A stretch of DNA of 64,000 nt from Ilyonectria destructans (GCA_020740775.1 JAHEWK010000020.1:186001-250000); one strand, 5' to 3'; shown: positions 22,972 through 34,293, counted from the first letter of the stretch. Notes: generated by a model not told the origin, from the sequence alone. A program made the numbers and translations.

Positions 22972-23200
22972 TCATTTTATATGTGCGGACTTGATGCGGC
23001 CTTGTGTGAGCTACACTGCGCTAGCTGTCTGATACCGTGAGCATTTTGACTCATCCGGGGAGTGCCGGACATAGTTAGCAGCGAGCTAGGCCCACTTGAA
23101 GTAGCGCGCGGGACAAGACCGATAGGTAGTTTCACAAATTAGCCTTTCCGCCATTCCAACATGCCCCTCCAATTTTACCCCTTGATGCCTAGCGGCTCCA

Positions 23201-26049
23201 TACCTGGGCATTTGAGTTAACTCAAATCCTAACTCATGAGTTAACTCATAACTCTAACTCATAAAACTCACATGAGTTGAGTCTGAGTTATCGCCGCTAA
23301 CTCATGAGTTAACTCATACCGGCGTTCCCGGCGTCTAGTTGGCTCGTTTTATAATCTAATCTACTCTAGCTTATCGCAACCCCGCTTTGTTTAGAAGCGG
23401 TCATGGGCGTAATACTGGTAGAACATCATCATCATCATCATCAGTTCAGAAGCTTCGAAAAATCAAGTCTTCTGGGTACTGTAGTTGCTAATACGATTAC
23501 CAGCAGACTTTCCATCTCCTCGATCTATTATCTATACCATCAAACTTATCGCTATAGCGTCCGAAGCATCTTCCTTATCGAGTACACCCTCTTCTGCCCC
23601 TAACTTCATCGATATTAAGAGATTTTTCACTAGAGAGAAGGCGAAGCCTCGCGCTTTATATATCTGCTTATACTGTACGGTAAAGCCATAGAAGGATGGC
23701 TATAAGGGTAATGCGCGGCGTTATATAAGGAATAATCATCTATATCTTATGGGCCTCTCTAGCCGGCAGAATCAATCTCAGCAATCGCTCGATTTATATA
23801 TTACATCATCCACTACACTATCCAAGGCAATATTGCGGAGTGCCTTCAATCGACAGGCTTATATTGACGCTATTATCGGCCTTGTTATGCGTCGCAGAGT
23901 GGCCTTTTTGATGGTTGAGTGGGACGAGCTAAAGGACCTAGCTCTAGCATGCAACCCTGCTATCGAGGATAGTCTGATTACCTTCCGGCGTATAGTGATA
24001 CGCTATATCTCAGCTAACTATTAGTTATACGCCGCTCAGTTGGCTCAGTCCCTTCAATCTGCCGTTTCGATAATTCACATCTTATCTGACCTCTAGATAT
24101 CACTACACCGATATGGTATGCTAGCAGTATGCAGACAGTAGGTCAATAAGGACTATAAGCTTCGAAAGGCGCTCCTAGGGCTGCTAGAGTGTCGAAAAGA
24201 CCACTCTGGCGAGTCCCAGGCCTGCCTGATTGCTAATGTCCTAAGGCGATTCGAAATTCAACGCGTGGGTTATCATACTGGAGATAATATATCCTCAAAC
24301 AATACCTGCCTAGAAGCTTTATTAGAGAAGCTATTTCGCGAGCTAGGAGTAAGTAAAGATGAATTTTCTATGGCTGTGCTAGCTAAGTTTCGTCTAGATC
24401 ATCTTCGATCCTATCCGCCGCCGTATCCGCTGTTTCGGCCATATTATTAACCTTTCCCTTCAAGCCTTCCTTCTCGCGCTCTCGAAAGAAGCTCTACGAG
24501 CTGCCCTTAATGCCGCCGGCGACGCCGCTGGTGTGCAGTCTATCGAAACCTTCTCTACTGCCCTCAATGAGAATACGCCTTCGGGACCCGATACCACGGT
24601 GGATTACATACCAGAGGAGAACCAGGGGAGACAGCAGAGACCTCAGGCGAGAGAGAGAACTACTCAGCAGGTAGAATTTAGCGGATAGGAAGGTATTAAT
24701 GCACTCCGGAAGCTCCACTATCTCGCAGTCTAGCTTCGAAGCTCTCCAATCTATAGTGATAACTGGCGTGAAGCTGTAGGTTGCAGTCTTGGGATCGACA
24801 ATATAATACGGTGGTCCTTATGGTATAAAGTTATTAGTATCGCCCTCGATAAGAAGGCACAGGTCGTCCAGTTTATAGTAGACTATAATAAGGATATCGG
24901 CTGCGCTAATCTTCTAACCGGCACCAATTGGGATATACTGTTGAAAATGTATACTTTCCTCTAGCTCTTTACTGAGGCAACTCTAATAACAGAAGGTAAC
25001 AAAGCGAGCCTCTACAGTATGCTGCGGCTGATAGATGGTCTTCTCAGCTACTTCAAGAAAGCAAAGGTACCTAATATCTACCTCCATTAAAGAGATAACC
25101 TTTAGCTAAATTTATCAGATATACTACTTAATACCGGAATTCCATAATACCCATATGCTTCATTCTATTGAGATGGGATGGTTTGTACTCAATAAATACT
25201 ACACTATATCTAATAAGGCTTCTATTTATATCGCCGCTCTTCTCCTCAGTCTACGCTGTCGAAAAGCATATTTGGATAAGAACTGGAAGAGTATATAGAT
25301 TAATCCAGCGATTGTGAGTGTCCGGCAAATATGGGAGGAGGAATATAATGTCAATATCAATATCGATGGAGATATTGAAACTACTGCAGAGGATATCCCA
25401 GCCGTACTAGGGAAGCCGCCTTTGCAGCTACAGCTATTGCTACAGGAGATGGAGGTCGAGACAGCTGTTTCAACCGACGGCAATAACCTAGATGCATTTA
25501 TTAATGCTCCAGCTATTAAGATTGATTGCAAACCTCTAGCGTGGTGGTGTCGTATTGAACAACGACGGCAGTTTCCACACCTTAGCCGTATGGCTATCGA
25601 TATATTCTCGATAAACCCCCAGTCAGTAGAGCCAGAAAGGACCTTATCGGGCGCGCGTAGGACTGTATTATAGGACCGGCTGTCGATGACGTGCGAGTGG
25701 ATATAGGAAGGTGAGTGTCTCGGCAACTGGATGCAGAATGGGCATATTATAGGGACTCGATATAGTGGACTGGGGCTAGTATGCGATCCGGATATTGTTA
25801 ATAATAATATTGATATAGAAATTAGTGATATGGAGTAGCGCGGTGATTTTTTATACTTTTATTTAATAAGTTATTATAGATTTTTATCACTAACTTCCTA
25901 TTTAGGAAGTCGGCGATATTATATAACTAAACTACATAAGTTAACTTATAAGTCTGAGTTAAACTCATAAGTGAGTTATAGTGAGACCGAAACTTATATG
26001 GGTGAGTTAAAAGGGTCGAAACTTATGAGTTAACTCAAATGCCCAGGTA
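23201..26049 (+). mobile_element. Decayed hAT element with palindrome-rich ends
   Basis: The ends are inverted copies of about 24 bp: TACCTGGGCATTTGAGTTAA at 23201 and its complement ending at 26049. Both subterminal zones are crowded with GAGTTAACTC-type palindromes (23213-23320 and 25936-26035). The interior encodes a hAT transposase in pieces: an early segment at 23830-24020 (MRRRVAFLMVEWDELKDL), a TGDN-SSN-TCLEAL piece at about 24270, and the C-terminal dimerisation region at 25314-25673 (PLAWW, LSRMAIDIFSI, ERTLSGARR), followed by a stop and further decayed matches. Numerous stops make it inactive. No matching 8-bp flanks were found, suggesting later rearrangement. Confidence 0.8.
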
Positions 26050-26219
26050 TGCTGTCGGCATTGATCCCACTCGTCTTCAGGCTCCGGAAGAAGAGATATC
26101 CACTCAACAATCTGCTTCCGAAACATTTTCCGCACAACGCTATTCTTTGGCGTAAAGGCAAGAACAGACGAATATAACTGAAGAGGCGTAGAGTCGATTA
26201 CCGACATATTAGTTTGCAT
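26050..26219 (-). pseudogene. Relic of a NACHT/WD40-type NLR linker
   Basis: About 57 codons on the minus strand read PLQLYSSVLAFTPKNSVVRK and, a few residues on, VEWISLLPEPEDEWDQC. This is the short segment that follows the NACHT module and precedes the repeats in many fungal NLR-like proteins (pattern: LQ-Y-SAL-F-P-S-R, then W-x-x-P-x-x-W). It stops exactly at the hAT right end, and no repeats or NACHT core are present nearby. The match is by recollection of the family pattern only. Confidence 0.5.
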
Positions 26220-26464
26220 GTGCCCGCATGGACTTTTGGACTAGACTGGTCTATACCGGTTGCAATGAAATCTTTTTCGTCGTTGTCACTCTATGGATTG
26301 ACTGGAAGCTTCAATGGTCAATGACCCGTAACTGCGCTTAATAAGAGGATAATTGGCGCTCATCTGGGAATCAAATGAGGCAGACTGGCTTGAGATATGG
26401 CGAAATACCACTTCGCTCTGGCACATACAAATTCATCGATCATGATTATTGCTTGTGTCCAGCG

Positions 26465-26847
26465 CAGAGTTGGAAATCGATCGTACAGATCGATTCCGAG
26501 CCCTGATCGATCGATTTATATCGATCATCGCCTTCAATCGATCAGACAGAGCCTCACGTGACGAGGCAACGAAGCTACAGAATCCTAAAAAGGAAGGTGG
26601 TGGGGCGCCTTCCTCCTTAGAAAGCACTCAACAGCAGCGTCTCTCCACCAATCGCACCTGCCAGGGGTGCTTTGTGGGACATGCGATGTGTTGCGATCCA
26701 CACAGAGGCAGAATCCAGGGCAGCCTACCCTGCACCTCACCGATTTATATATGGACCACCCGATCGACGATCAAATCGATCGATCAGGGCTTGTAATCGA
26801 TCGATATCGATCGACTGGCAGCTCTGATCGATCGATTTCGAAGCTTG
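26465..26847. mobile_element. Non-autonomous hAT MITE, 383 bp, 8-bp TSD
   Basis: It is flanked by GTCCAGCG at 26457-26464 and 26848-26855, an 8-bp target duplication typical of hAT elements. Ends are imperfect inverted repeats (CAGAGTTGGAAATCGATCG against CAAGCTTCGAAATCGATCG, 15 of 19). Subterminal zones hold many ATCGATCGAT palindromes, with a shared inner block AGCCCTGATCGATCGATTT on both sides. The interior has no convincing ORF. Confidence 0.82.
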
Positions 26848-26855
26848 GTCCAGCG

Positions 26856-27179
26856 TATAGCCTCCGACGCTCACAATATGGCAACCATTGCAACTAGGAA
26901 TACACCAACCCGGTTCTTTAGAGATCCCAGCACTTCATTTGCTAAGATCTATCAGAATCCAGACGAATATAACTGATCAATAGACATCGTTGGTGAAGAC
27001 GAGGCCGTCCCCTTTTAATTTTCCAGCAGCGGCGGCAACTCCATTACCACATCGCTCGGGCAATTCAAGGCCAAGATACAAGGTATAGGGGTGGATTTCA
27101 TTCGAACAGAGCTAACTAGAAGCATAGAATGAGGGAACAGGCTCCTTTAACAAACCAGCGTATGGTCACTCCGTTGTGA
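26856..27179. other. Intergenic, no gene seen
   Basis: About 320 bp between the MITE and the 3' end of the hydrolase gene; no features recognised. Confidence 0.45.
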
Positions 27180-28122
27180 CTAAGCCCACGCTTTGAAGAA
27201 GCGAGCTGCCTGGGAAAAGGCCTCTTCCTTTGCAAACTTTTGTTCCGGATCAGAAAGATTTGCACGGACGGCAAACCCATGTATAACCCCACTATATAGA
27301 GATGCCGCAAAACCATGACCAAACTGACCCAGGATGGTGTTAGTCTCGGTTTGCTGCTCCAAGGGAAAGGCCGGGTCATTCTCTATTCAATGGTTAGCGT
27401 CAAGGAAAAACAGTGGTGCTTTTTGTCTTACCAGCATTGGCGAGGCCGAGTGGGCGTTGAACCGCTTTCACCTCTTCGGTGGTAAGCAGACTTGGATGCG
27501 CGGTGAATCCGGCATTCACTGCATGTTCCCCATTGAGCACGCGGACGGCATAGCGTCCTCCAAAGCAGTATCCCGACGCTGCGATCTTCTTGATGCCAAG
27601 CACGTCCCTAAGATAGGAGACCGCAGTTGCTACTATGGGATCCGTGACTTCAGGACGATGCTTGCTGAGGAATTCCGTGACGTTGAGGTTAGGGTCGAGT
27701 TGCGCTGGAGAGCCATTGAACAGGTCCGGCGCCACAGTGACAAATCCTTCTCGTGCAAAGCCATCGACCAAGCTGTGGAGAATTAGTAATAATCGTGCGG
27801 GGGAGTTCATGGGTCTAACAGTTTGTTTTCGTTGGGCTGGATGCCAGTAATATCCGACAAGAATAAGACGCCGGACGTTGCGCCCTTCTTCCCGAGCTGT
27901 TTCACGTTTGGCTTTGAAACATAGAATTTGACTAATGAATCCAGTTAACCAGGATGTTGTTATAAGCTTATGATCAACCGGGTGAAACTAACCTCCCTTG
28001 TACGTAATTTCTTTTCCAACAGGATTACCGCTATGCAAGCTCGGTGTTCGTTCCGCCACGGCCCCGTTCAGGACAGTGGCGGCAACACCCATGAGAATAG
28101 CAATCCTTTTGAGGAATCTCAT
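27180..28122 (-). CDS. Dienelactone hydrolase family protein, predicted secreted
   Basis: Four exons, 28122-27993, 27931-27820, 27772-27432 and 27382-27180, give 261 residues, the usual size for the family. The start gives a signal-peptide-like N-terminus (MRFLKRIAILMGVAATVLNG). The alpha/beta-hydrolase core shows VLFLSDITGI, GFVTVAPDLFNG and the nucleophile elbow GYCFGGRYAV with Cys as nucleophile. The expected Asp is in ENDPAFPLEQQ and the His in SGVIHGFAVR, so the Cys-Asp-His triad is complete. Members hydrolyse lactones or esters, classically in aromatic degradation. The substrate of this copy is unknown. It lies head-to-tail with the SDR gene upstream, 412 bp away. Confidence 0.86.
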
Positions 28123-28534
28123 CTTGTCCTCTGTCTCACTAGGGAAGAGTAATAGTAGCCAAGCAGTGAAGAGAGAAGTGTGCCAGCGGAGAAATGTGGG
28201 ACAGACGCGTGGGGCTATATATGCATGAAAACAAGCCAGTATCTTGCTTACAAATTTTGATATTCTTAACTGGTGGATTAATTTTAAGACTGTGGGGATC
28301 CCTACTTAATTGTCGCTTCTTTATTTCGGGACGTGGTTTTAATTTAAGTTCCGGGCATTTCTAGACCCCGAACCGAAGTGTTACTCTCCGTGTCCGGCAA
28401 GTAGAATTCACCATAGGCAACAGTCAAAGCTTGCATGTTATCACATTACACCGCTGTTTTCCGGTAGTTCTAGCATTTAAGGCTGTAGTTAGTCGTAGTA
28501 CTCTTATAGAAAGTTCCAACCAAATATGGGTTCA
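28123..28534. other. Intergenic, hydrolase promoter
   Basis: Contains a TATATATG at about 28214 roughly 95 bp upstream of the hydrolase start. Nothing else recognised. Confidence 0.4.
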
Positions 28535-29605
28535 TCATGCCTCCGCCATCGCCATCATGTCATCCACGAGGCTTCTGGGCTTGTTTGGCAGCGCCTCGGC
28601 CTCGCTTACAGTCTTCATGCTTGATACGAGTGTCTCCTCCAAGCCTCTGAATCCAGCCCTCCCCATCTTGCGAAGGATCTCCGTCGAGCGGTTGTTGTCC
28701 ACTTCTCCCTTGTCGGTGGTCAGCTCGTCAATGGAAGCCAGTTTGGGTTTCCGCTCAGGGTAGCGTCGGCCAAGGATCTCAAGAATTTGGTTCCAAGAAT
28801 ATGGCTCAGCATAGGCGAGAAGACGCTCGTTCCGCACCTCGTCGAGTGTAAGCGCCGCCTGATGAAGCAAAGCCGTATCTTCGATATTAACGAACCACTG
28901 CGACGGAAGAAAACCGGCGGCAACGGAGATCCCACGACAAACCGACTCGACCATAGCCATGCTACTACTAAAGCCAATATGTTCAACCGAAACGATATGC
29001 CCCAGGTTGACACTGGGCACCACGGTGTTGAAGACAAAATGCGGTTTGTGCTCGCGTACCCACTCAAAAGCCTTTTGTTCCGCAACGGTCTTTGCGGCGT
29101 TGAAAACTAACAAGCTACGCTGGGTAGGATCTTTGCCATCAAAATGCAACTTGGCAGCTTCGACAACCTCCTCGTTCCAGGTGTCCGGGCCGACTTGGTA
29201 TGGCTCCCCTGTGCGCGGTGTGCAACATGCCGCCTGTGATGAGGTGGCGACGACGCGCTTCACGCTAGACTCCTTGGCTGCTGCCTGGAGAAGGTTGGTG
29301 GTGCCCTTGACAACCTCGGTGATGAAAGAATTGTTTGGGCTCAATTGTTTTTGTGAGGCGACATGAGCGATGCCATCGACGCCCTTGACTGCCTCGTCAA
29401 AGGCACCGTCAGCCGTCAGATCAGGCACCTCGACCAGAGAAAAGCGGGGACCGAAATGGGACAGCATCCATTGATTCTTGGAGGCAGAGCGTACCGTCCC
29501 ACGGACAGCGTATCCTTGGTCCAGGAAGACCTTGACAATCGTGCTGCCAATGTAGCCGTTGGCACCGGTGACGAGGATAAGACCTTTAGGAGGGACGAAA
29601 GCCAT
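28535..29605 (-). CDS. NAD(P)-dependent reductase, extended SDR (Gre2/dihydroflavonol-reductase-like)
   Basis: Single open exon; the chosen ATG at 29605 (356 residues) puts the Rossmann motif near the N-terminus (LILVTGANGYIGS), while an upstream ATG at 29647 would add 14 unlikely residues. Domain features: GTVRSASK after strand 2, VDGIAHVAS, a VVATSSQAA strand, and the catalytic helix region. Where this family normally has Tyr-x-x-x-Lys, this protein reads FNAAK, so the catalytic Tyr appears to be Phe while the Lys is kept. Members reduce aldehydes, ketones or flavonoid-like carbonyls in the cytosol with NADPH. With the Tyr missing, activity may be altered or lost. C-terminal substrate-binding region complete. 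Confidence 0.84.
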   Translation of the reverse strand: MAFVPPKGLILVTGANGYIGSTIVKVFLDQGYAVRGTVRSASKNQWMLSHFGPRFSLVEVPDLTADGAFDEAVKGVDGIAHVASQKQLSPNNSFITEVVKGTTNLLQAAAKESSVKRVVATSSQAACCTPRTGEPYQVGPDTWNEEVVEAAKLHFDGKDPTQRSLLVFNAAKTVAEQKAFEWVREHKPHFVFNTVVPSVNLGHIVSVEHIGFSSSMAMVESVCRGISVAAGFLPSQWFVNIEDTALLHQAALTLDEVRNERLLAYAEPYSWNQILEILGRRYPERKPKLASIDELTTDKGEVDNNRSTEILRKMGRAGFRGLEETLVSSMKTVSEAEALPNKPRSLVDDMMAMAEA

Positions 29606-30941
29606 CTTGAAGTGTGGTGGAGAGGATGAGCTGCATCTCATGCCCACTAAGGAGCGAGTGCAAATGAGGTTTGCCGGGACCCAGTTGGTGTCATATTAGC
29701 TCATCACATCATACCCTAACTCTCGTATTGTTGTTTCCAAGTCTGCGTCTCCCCGACCCCCACCACCTCTACCCCGATCCCCGTCATGGTTGCGGACAGC
29801 GGAGTTCAAACTCCGCAAATCCGCAATATGGCGGAGAAGAAAATGACCTGACTATTGGCCTAGCGTTGATCGTTTCACGGAACGGGGGTCATTAGGGCCA
29901 AATGAAAGTTCAGCCGATCAGCATCTTCCGTGCTTCCAAGTGGACAAGCCTGGATGTGTTATTTCTTCGTTCCTTGACTCAGTGTGACGAGACTTGGTGG
30001 CGCTTCTTAGTGCTTCTTTTCAACATAGCAATGTCTCATAATTTGTGATAAGTGTTGGATACGCAATTTGCTATATGCAATAGCAGAAGTGATTGATCAA
30101 ATGATGTAAAATTTTCAAGGTCCTTCTTCTTCTTGAGGATTCAGGGCAAGCTTTTTATGCCTTTTCCGTGCTATGTGGAATCAACTAGAAGCTGCGTGCT
30201 AAGCCAGTGGCAATAGGTGGCAACTTTTATCTTTGATGGCGATATTCCTGTCAGCCTTTCTGCCGGCATATTATGCCGCCACACGAGGTCACAATCCAAC
30301 ATAATCTAACAAGATTGGTCAATAATCGCATTGATTGCAACTACTGGGCACACTAGCTGCTCTTTTTAAGCCTCTCTCGCTGTTCGGTGAACCAAGCCGT
30401 AACAAGATAGTATAAAGCTTTAAATATACATTATAATACTAGAAAAATATATAATATCTAGTAATCTAGCTGTAGTTAGTCTTACTATTTAATATGACTT
30501 TCCAATGTGTTAAAGATAATATCTGGAACTCAAACTTGACTGGCACCTAAACTTCGCGGGTGGCTGCATCAGCAGCTAAATGGGGAGTCGAGACCCTTAG
30601 CGTTGTTTGAGTTGACCGAGCTGTTACGTATTTGTCAGCTCGTTCGGGGTGCTCGTACAACCCGGCGACTGCGGAATAACCGGGGGATCATCAGTGCCAT
30701 TGTGGAAGGTCTGTTCTGGGGCTTTCGTTACTACACGATATGAAACCGGCGACGCCATTCGGGATGTTGTTCGCCCGATCCTTTTGCAAGCTATCTGCGT
30801 TCATAGCGCTTGAGGAACTGCTCAACTCTTGAATGTTTTGAGTATAAAGCACACATGAACCACTCATCTCAACAACACATCTCATCACCCTTCATCAACG
30901 CCTCAACCTTACAAGTCACTACACCAAGCCCACTCGCCAAC
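29606..30941. other. Intergenic with dispersed repeat
   Basis: The 1.3 kb between divergent SDR and MDR genes contains repeat copy B (30311-30404) and AT-rich sequence. No ORF with recognisable features. Confidence 0.45.
30311..30404 (+). repeat. Dispersed repeat, copy B (94 bp)
   Basis: A direct, diverged copy of 12540-12631; it shares AAGATTGGTCAAT at the start and GGTGAACCAAGCCGTAACA at the end. Confidence 0.7.
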
Positions 30942-32095
30942 ATGAAAGAAGCCATCGTCAACAAGGAGGCCAAGGTCGAAATCAAGGACGTCGCTGTCCC
31001 AAAGCCCGGACCCGACGAAGTCTTGATCAAGGTCATTGTTGCCGGTTCGTTATCTCCCCTCATCTTCTCGACGAGCTTCAATGACGTCAGCACTTCGTCC
31101 AAAACTCCATACTGACATGATTGCCAGGCACCAACCCCAAGGACTGGAAGGTCCCCATCTGGCTGCCGACCAGCAACAACACCAACACCGGTGATGATAT
31201 CGCCGGCACGGTCGAGGCCTTCGGCGACAATGTCTTCGGCTTCACCAAGGGAGACCGCGTCGCAGCGTTCCACGTCATGATGACCCCACACGGCGCGTTT
31301 GCCGAGTACGCCATTGCGCCCGCGAATACTGTCTTCGCCCTGCCATCGGCCGTCTCCTACGAAGAGGCCGCCACCATCCCGCTGGCCGCGTACACCTCCG
31401 CCGTCGCGCTCTTCCACCAGCTCGAGTTCCCCTCGCCGTGGGACCCCCAGGCCAAGAGGGACAGCGGCAAGAAGCGGCCCGTCATCATCTACGGCGCGTC
31501 CACGGCCATTGGCGCCTTTGCCATAAAGCTCGCGCAGGTAGCCAACATTCATCCCGTCATCGCCGTTGGCAGCAAGAACAGCAAGTTTGTCGTGCCTTTT
31601 TTGAACTCTAGCAAAGGAGACAGGATCTTGGACTACACGGCGTACAAGACGTCCGAGGAGCTGGTCGCCGCGCTAAAGGATGCCGTCAAGGAGGCGGGTG
31701 TCGAGGACGGGCGCGCGTACGATGTGTACGACTGCGTGTCGGAGAATGGGACATATGTTACGCTAAGCAAGGCTATTGCTGGGCCGCCGGATGCAAACGG
31801 TAGGAAGCCGAGACTCACGTATGTGCTGCCGCTGGATGAGAGCATGGCGGATCCGAGCGTGGAGTTTGTGAGGACGATGGTGGATCATGTGCACAAGGAG
31901 CAGTTGTTTGGGACGGTCTGGTCGGCTGCCTTTTCGAGGGGGCTGAGCGAAGGATGGCTTACGCCGCACCCGTATGAGGCTGTGAAGGGAGGTCTTGCGG
32001 GCTTGGAAGGGGTATTGAATGGGCTGAAGGACGGGACGGTCAGGGCCAAGAAGATGATGATTCGGGTAGGTGAGACCGAGGGGGCTGGACAGTAG
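30942..32095 (+). CDS. Zinc-free MDR oxidoreductase (trans-enoyl-reductase-like)
   Basis: Two exons, 30942-31044 and 31128-32095, give 356 residues. It starts MKEAIVNKEAKVEIK, followed by VPKPGPDEVLIKV and NPKDWK, the substrate-domain start typical of fungal enoyl-reductase-like MDR proteins. The nucleotide-binding region has VIIYGASTAIGAFAIKLAQ. There are no zinc-ligand Cys motifs. Related fungal proteins reduce polyketide enoyl intermediates or quinones with NADPH, but no PKS is nearby, so the substrate is open. The 83-nt intron splits a Gly codon. A longer upstream frame (to 30810) lacks family residues and was not used. Confidence 0.83.
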
Positions 32096-32306
32096 ACCAT
32101 GAGATCAACAGCATGAAGATTTCTCATGCCTATATGAATACCTTACTCAATATTACGCTGGATGAGAAGAGAGGACCCGCCGAGTACAAGAAAAAGTCGT
32201 AGTGTAAGATACCATGTACTGCCAAATCATGTCCACACGAAGACGGAGGTATACCGCCCAACTCCCGGAACGCCGAACAATCTCACGCACGACCACCGTC
32301 CACGCA

Positions 32307-32650
32307 CTATAACGGCCCGTTTGCTTCCGCCCTCTCATGCCATCGTAGCTTCGACCTTCTTCCCCTTGACGCTCTCCATTCGCAGCACAAAGCCCTGATA
32401 ATCGAGAATGCCGCCGCCACCGCACTGACGAGGAAGCACCGTGTCAGCCCTTCGTTGTACGCGAGCCTCAGCCCCGGCAGCTGGTCAGGGTCAACCATGT
32501 CCTGGATGGTGGTGGCGCCCAGCTCGATGGCCATCATGGGGTCCGGGTCCGGGACGTACTCCCGGATGCTGTCGATCAGCTCGTTAAAGACGGTGTCGCC
32601 GACAGTGACGAAGATAGCCCCCGCGGTCCTCGTGACCCAGGGTCCGTACA
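32307..32650 (-). pseudogene. 3' stub of an MFS drug/H+ antiporter gene
   Basis: The minus-strand frame reads AIFVTVGDTVFNELIDSIRE and, further on, YNEGLTRCFLVSAVAAAFSI and a final EWRASRGRR. This matches the last helices and tail of 14-spanner drug:H+ antiporters (GAIFVSVG..., then YN-AL-x-F-V-x). Everything upstream, including the first 12 helices, is missing; the frame closes near 32650. It lies between two MDR genes and may be a remnant of a former gene cluster. Confidence 0.65.
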
Positions 32651-32790
32651 GCCCCTAATTCCCTTGCCTTAGCTAGCTAGTTACACATCATCAATACACA
32701 CATCTTTGGCCTCTCAACGGGTATTAACGTATGCCAAAGATTAAATTATTGATTAATTACTGTTCACAGAGTACGATGCAGCAACGCAGA

Positions 32791-33810
32791 TTAAACACGA
32801 ACAACAACCTTTCCCGTAGCCGTCCCCGACTTGATCTTCTCAATCGCCTTGGGCATGCCGCTAAATTCGAATACCGTATCAATCACCGTCCTAACCTTGC
32901 CGGCTGCCATCCACTCAGCAATCTGCTCGAATCCTGCCCGATTGCTCTTTACGAAGTAGACCTCGAACTTGGCCCGTCCACCACCCAGCATGGACGGACA
33001 AAGCATGTTCTTGGTGATCGTCTGCATCGTTCCGCCCGATACTGCACCGGGGATCATGACAAACTTGCCGCCCTGCTTGACGAAATCATTCGAGGCTCTG
33101 TATAGCTTGGTTTCCTCCCGATATGCATAGTCGACGACCAAGCTGAAAACCCTGCCCTTTTCCTTTAGGACCGAGACCAAGTCCTGGGTCCGGTAGTCAA
33201 TCACATCGTCGGCTCCAAGCTCTTTGCAGAGGTTGACTTTGGTTGTTGAGCATGACACTGTTACGTGGCATCCGTGGGCTTTAGCGAACTGAATAGCAAA
33301 GGTTCCGACACCTCCTGTGCCTCCGTTGATGAAGACCGAGTCGCCGGGTTTACAGTTCAAAACAAGGCTCTCGTAAGCCGTGATGGCGGCTGTGCCAACA
33401 CCTGCGGCTTGCTCAAAGTCGATGCTCGACGGCATCGGCACACATCCCTCCAATTCAGCTTTCGCAAACTCTGCCATGGTTCCGGGTATGCTTTTTGGCG
33501 TGTCCACTCTGCCAAAGACGCGGTCGCCTGGGTGCATAGAAGTAATGCTGCTTCCGGTCGACACAACTTCACCGCTGAAATCCATGCCGGGGAGTGGTGT
33601 TTGCTTGATCATGGCTTTTCCTGGCCAGGCCATCTCGGCGAAGAGAGAGTCTGCCGGATTGATGCCCACGCACTTGACTTGGACGAGAATCTCGTTGGGC
33701 TTGAGGGATTCTGAGGGCCGAGGATAATTCTCCACTAGCTCCATGCCCTTCTCTAGCGGCAAGTTGGTGGATTTGTGTATCCAGGCACGCATTGTGTTGT
33801 TTGTCGCCAT
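32791..33810 (-). CDS. Quinone oxidoreductase-like MDR protein
   Basis: A single-exon gene of 339 residues. Key features are VQVKCVGINPADSLFA, PGMDFSGEVVSTG and PGDRVFG, the glycine-rich coenzyme site FINGGTGGVGTFAIQFAKAH, and a LGADDVIDYR after the second strand. No catalytic zinc Cys is present, fitting the NADPH:quinone reductase/zeta-crystallin-like branch. It probably acts in the cytosol on small quinones or enones. Its promoter side faces the LINE insertion, which begins about 335 bp upstream of the start codon. Confidence 0.86.
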   Translation of the reverse strand: MATNNTMRAWIHKSTNLPLEKGMELVENYPRPSESLKPNEILVQVKCVGINPADSLFAEMAWPGKAMIKQTPLPGMDFSGEVVSTGSSITSMHPGDRVFGRVDTPKSIPGTMAEFAKAELEGCVPMPSSIDFEQAAGVGTAAITAYESLVLNCKPGDSVFINGGTGGVGTFAIQFAKAHGCHVTVSCSTTKVNLCKELGADDVIDYRTQDLVSVLKEKGRVFSLVVDYAYREETKLYRASNDFVKQGGKFVMIPGAVSGGTMQTITKNMLCPSMLGGGRAKFEVYFVKSNRAGFEQIAEWMAAGKVRTVIDTVFEFSGMPKAIEKIKSGTATGKVVVRV

Positions 33811-34133
33811 TGTGATTAATTAGGTGCAGTTAGGGATGAAAGGTGTGAGGGCAATGATGTATCTATCGAGGAGATGTTACCAAGCTATCTACCTACCTAC
33901 TTGAAATTCCTGCCGCTCGTTATGTATTGCGGGAGAGGTCAGGTTGGCTGGGGTTGAGATTTGATTCGGAATTCGGGGTAGTGTAAGAATCCGAGGACCG
34001 CATCCACCAACCCGATGGGCAGAGTCAATTTCCCCCCTCGACCAATTGAATTGGATGCACGAGCCAAACCAGCTTCAATTTATGACGCGGGGCTTAGCTA
34101 AGTCCGATATCTCCAGTGGACTACATAGTATGT

Positions 34134-34146
34134 CAATGCCATCCAG
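34134..34146. repeat. 13-bp target site duplication, left of LINE
   Basis: CAATGCCATCCAG, identical to 39637-39649. Confidence 0.85.
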
Positions 34147-34293
34147 ATTCCTATGACACTGGTAGATAGTCCCTGGTTTTCTGAGAGGGAGAGCTCCAGG
34201 AAGTCGGACACTTCTCGAAATCTCATTATTTATCTTCTTTATAACTTTTGAAATACCCGGTAGCCGCTTGGCGGAGATTCAGGCCTTTGGCGG

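Noticed and set aside
26800..34000. Secondary-metabolite gene cluster built from DLH, SDR and MDR genes
   Set aside because: No PKS, NRPS, terpene synthase or pathway regulator lies among them; the only transporter is a stub. Kept as co-located genes only.
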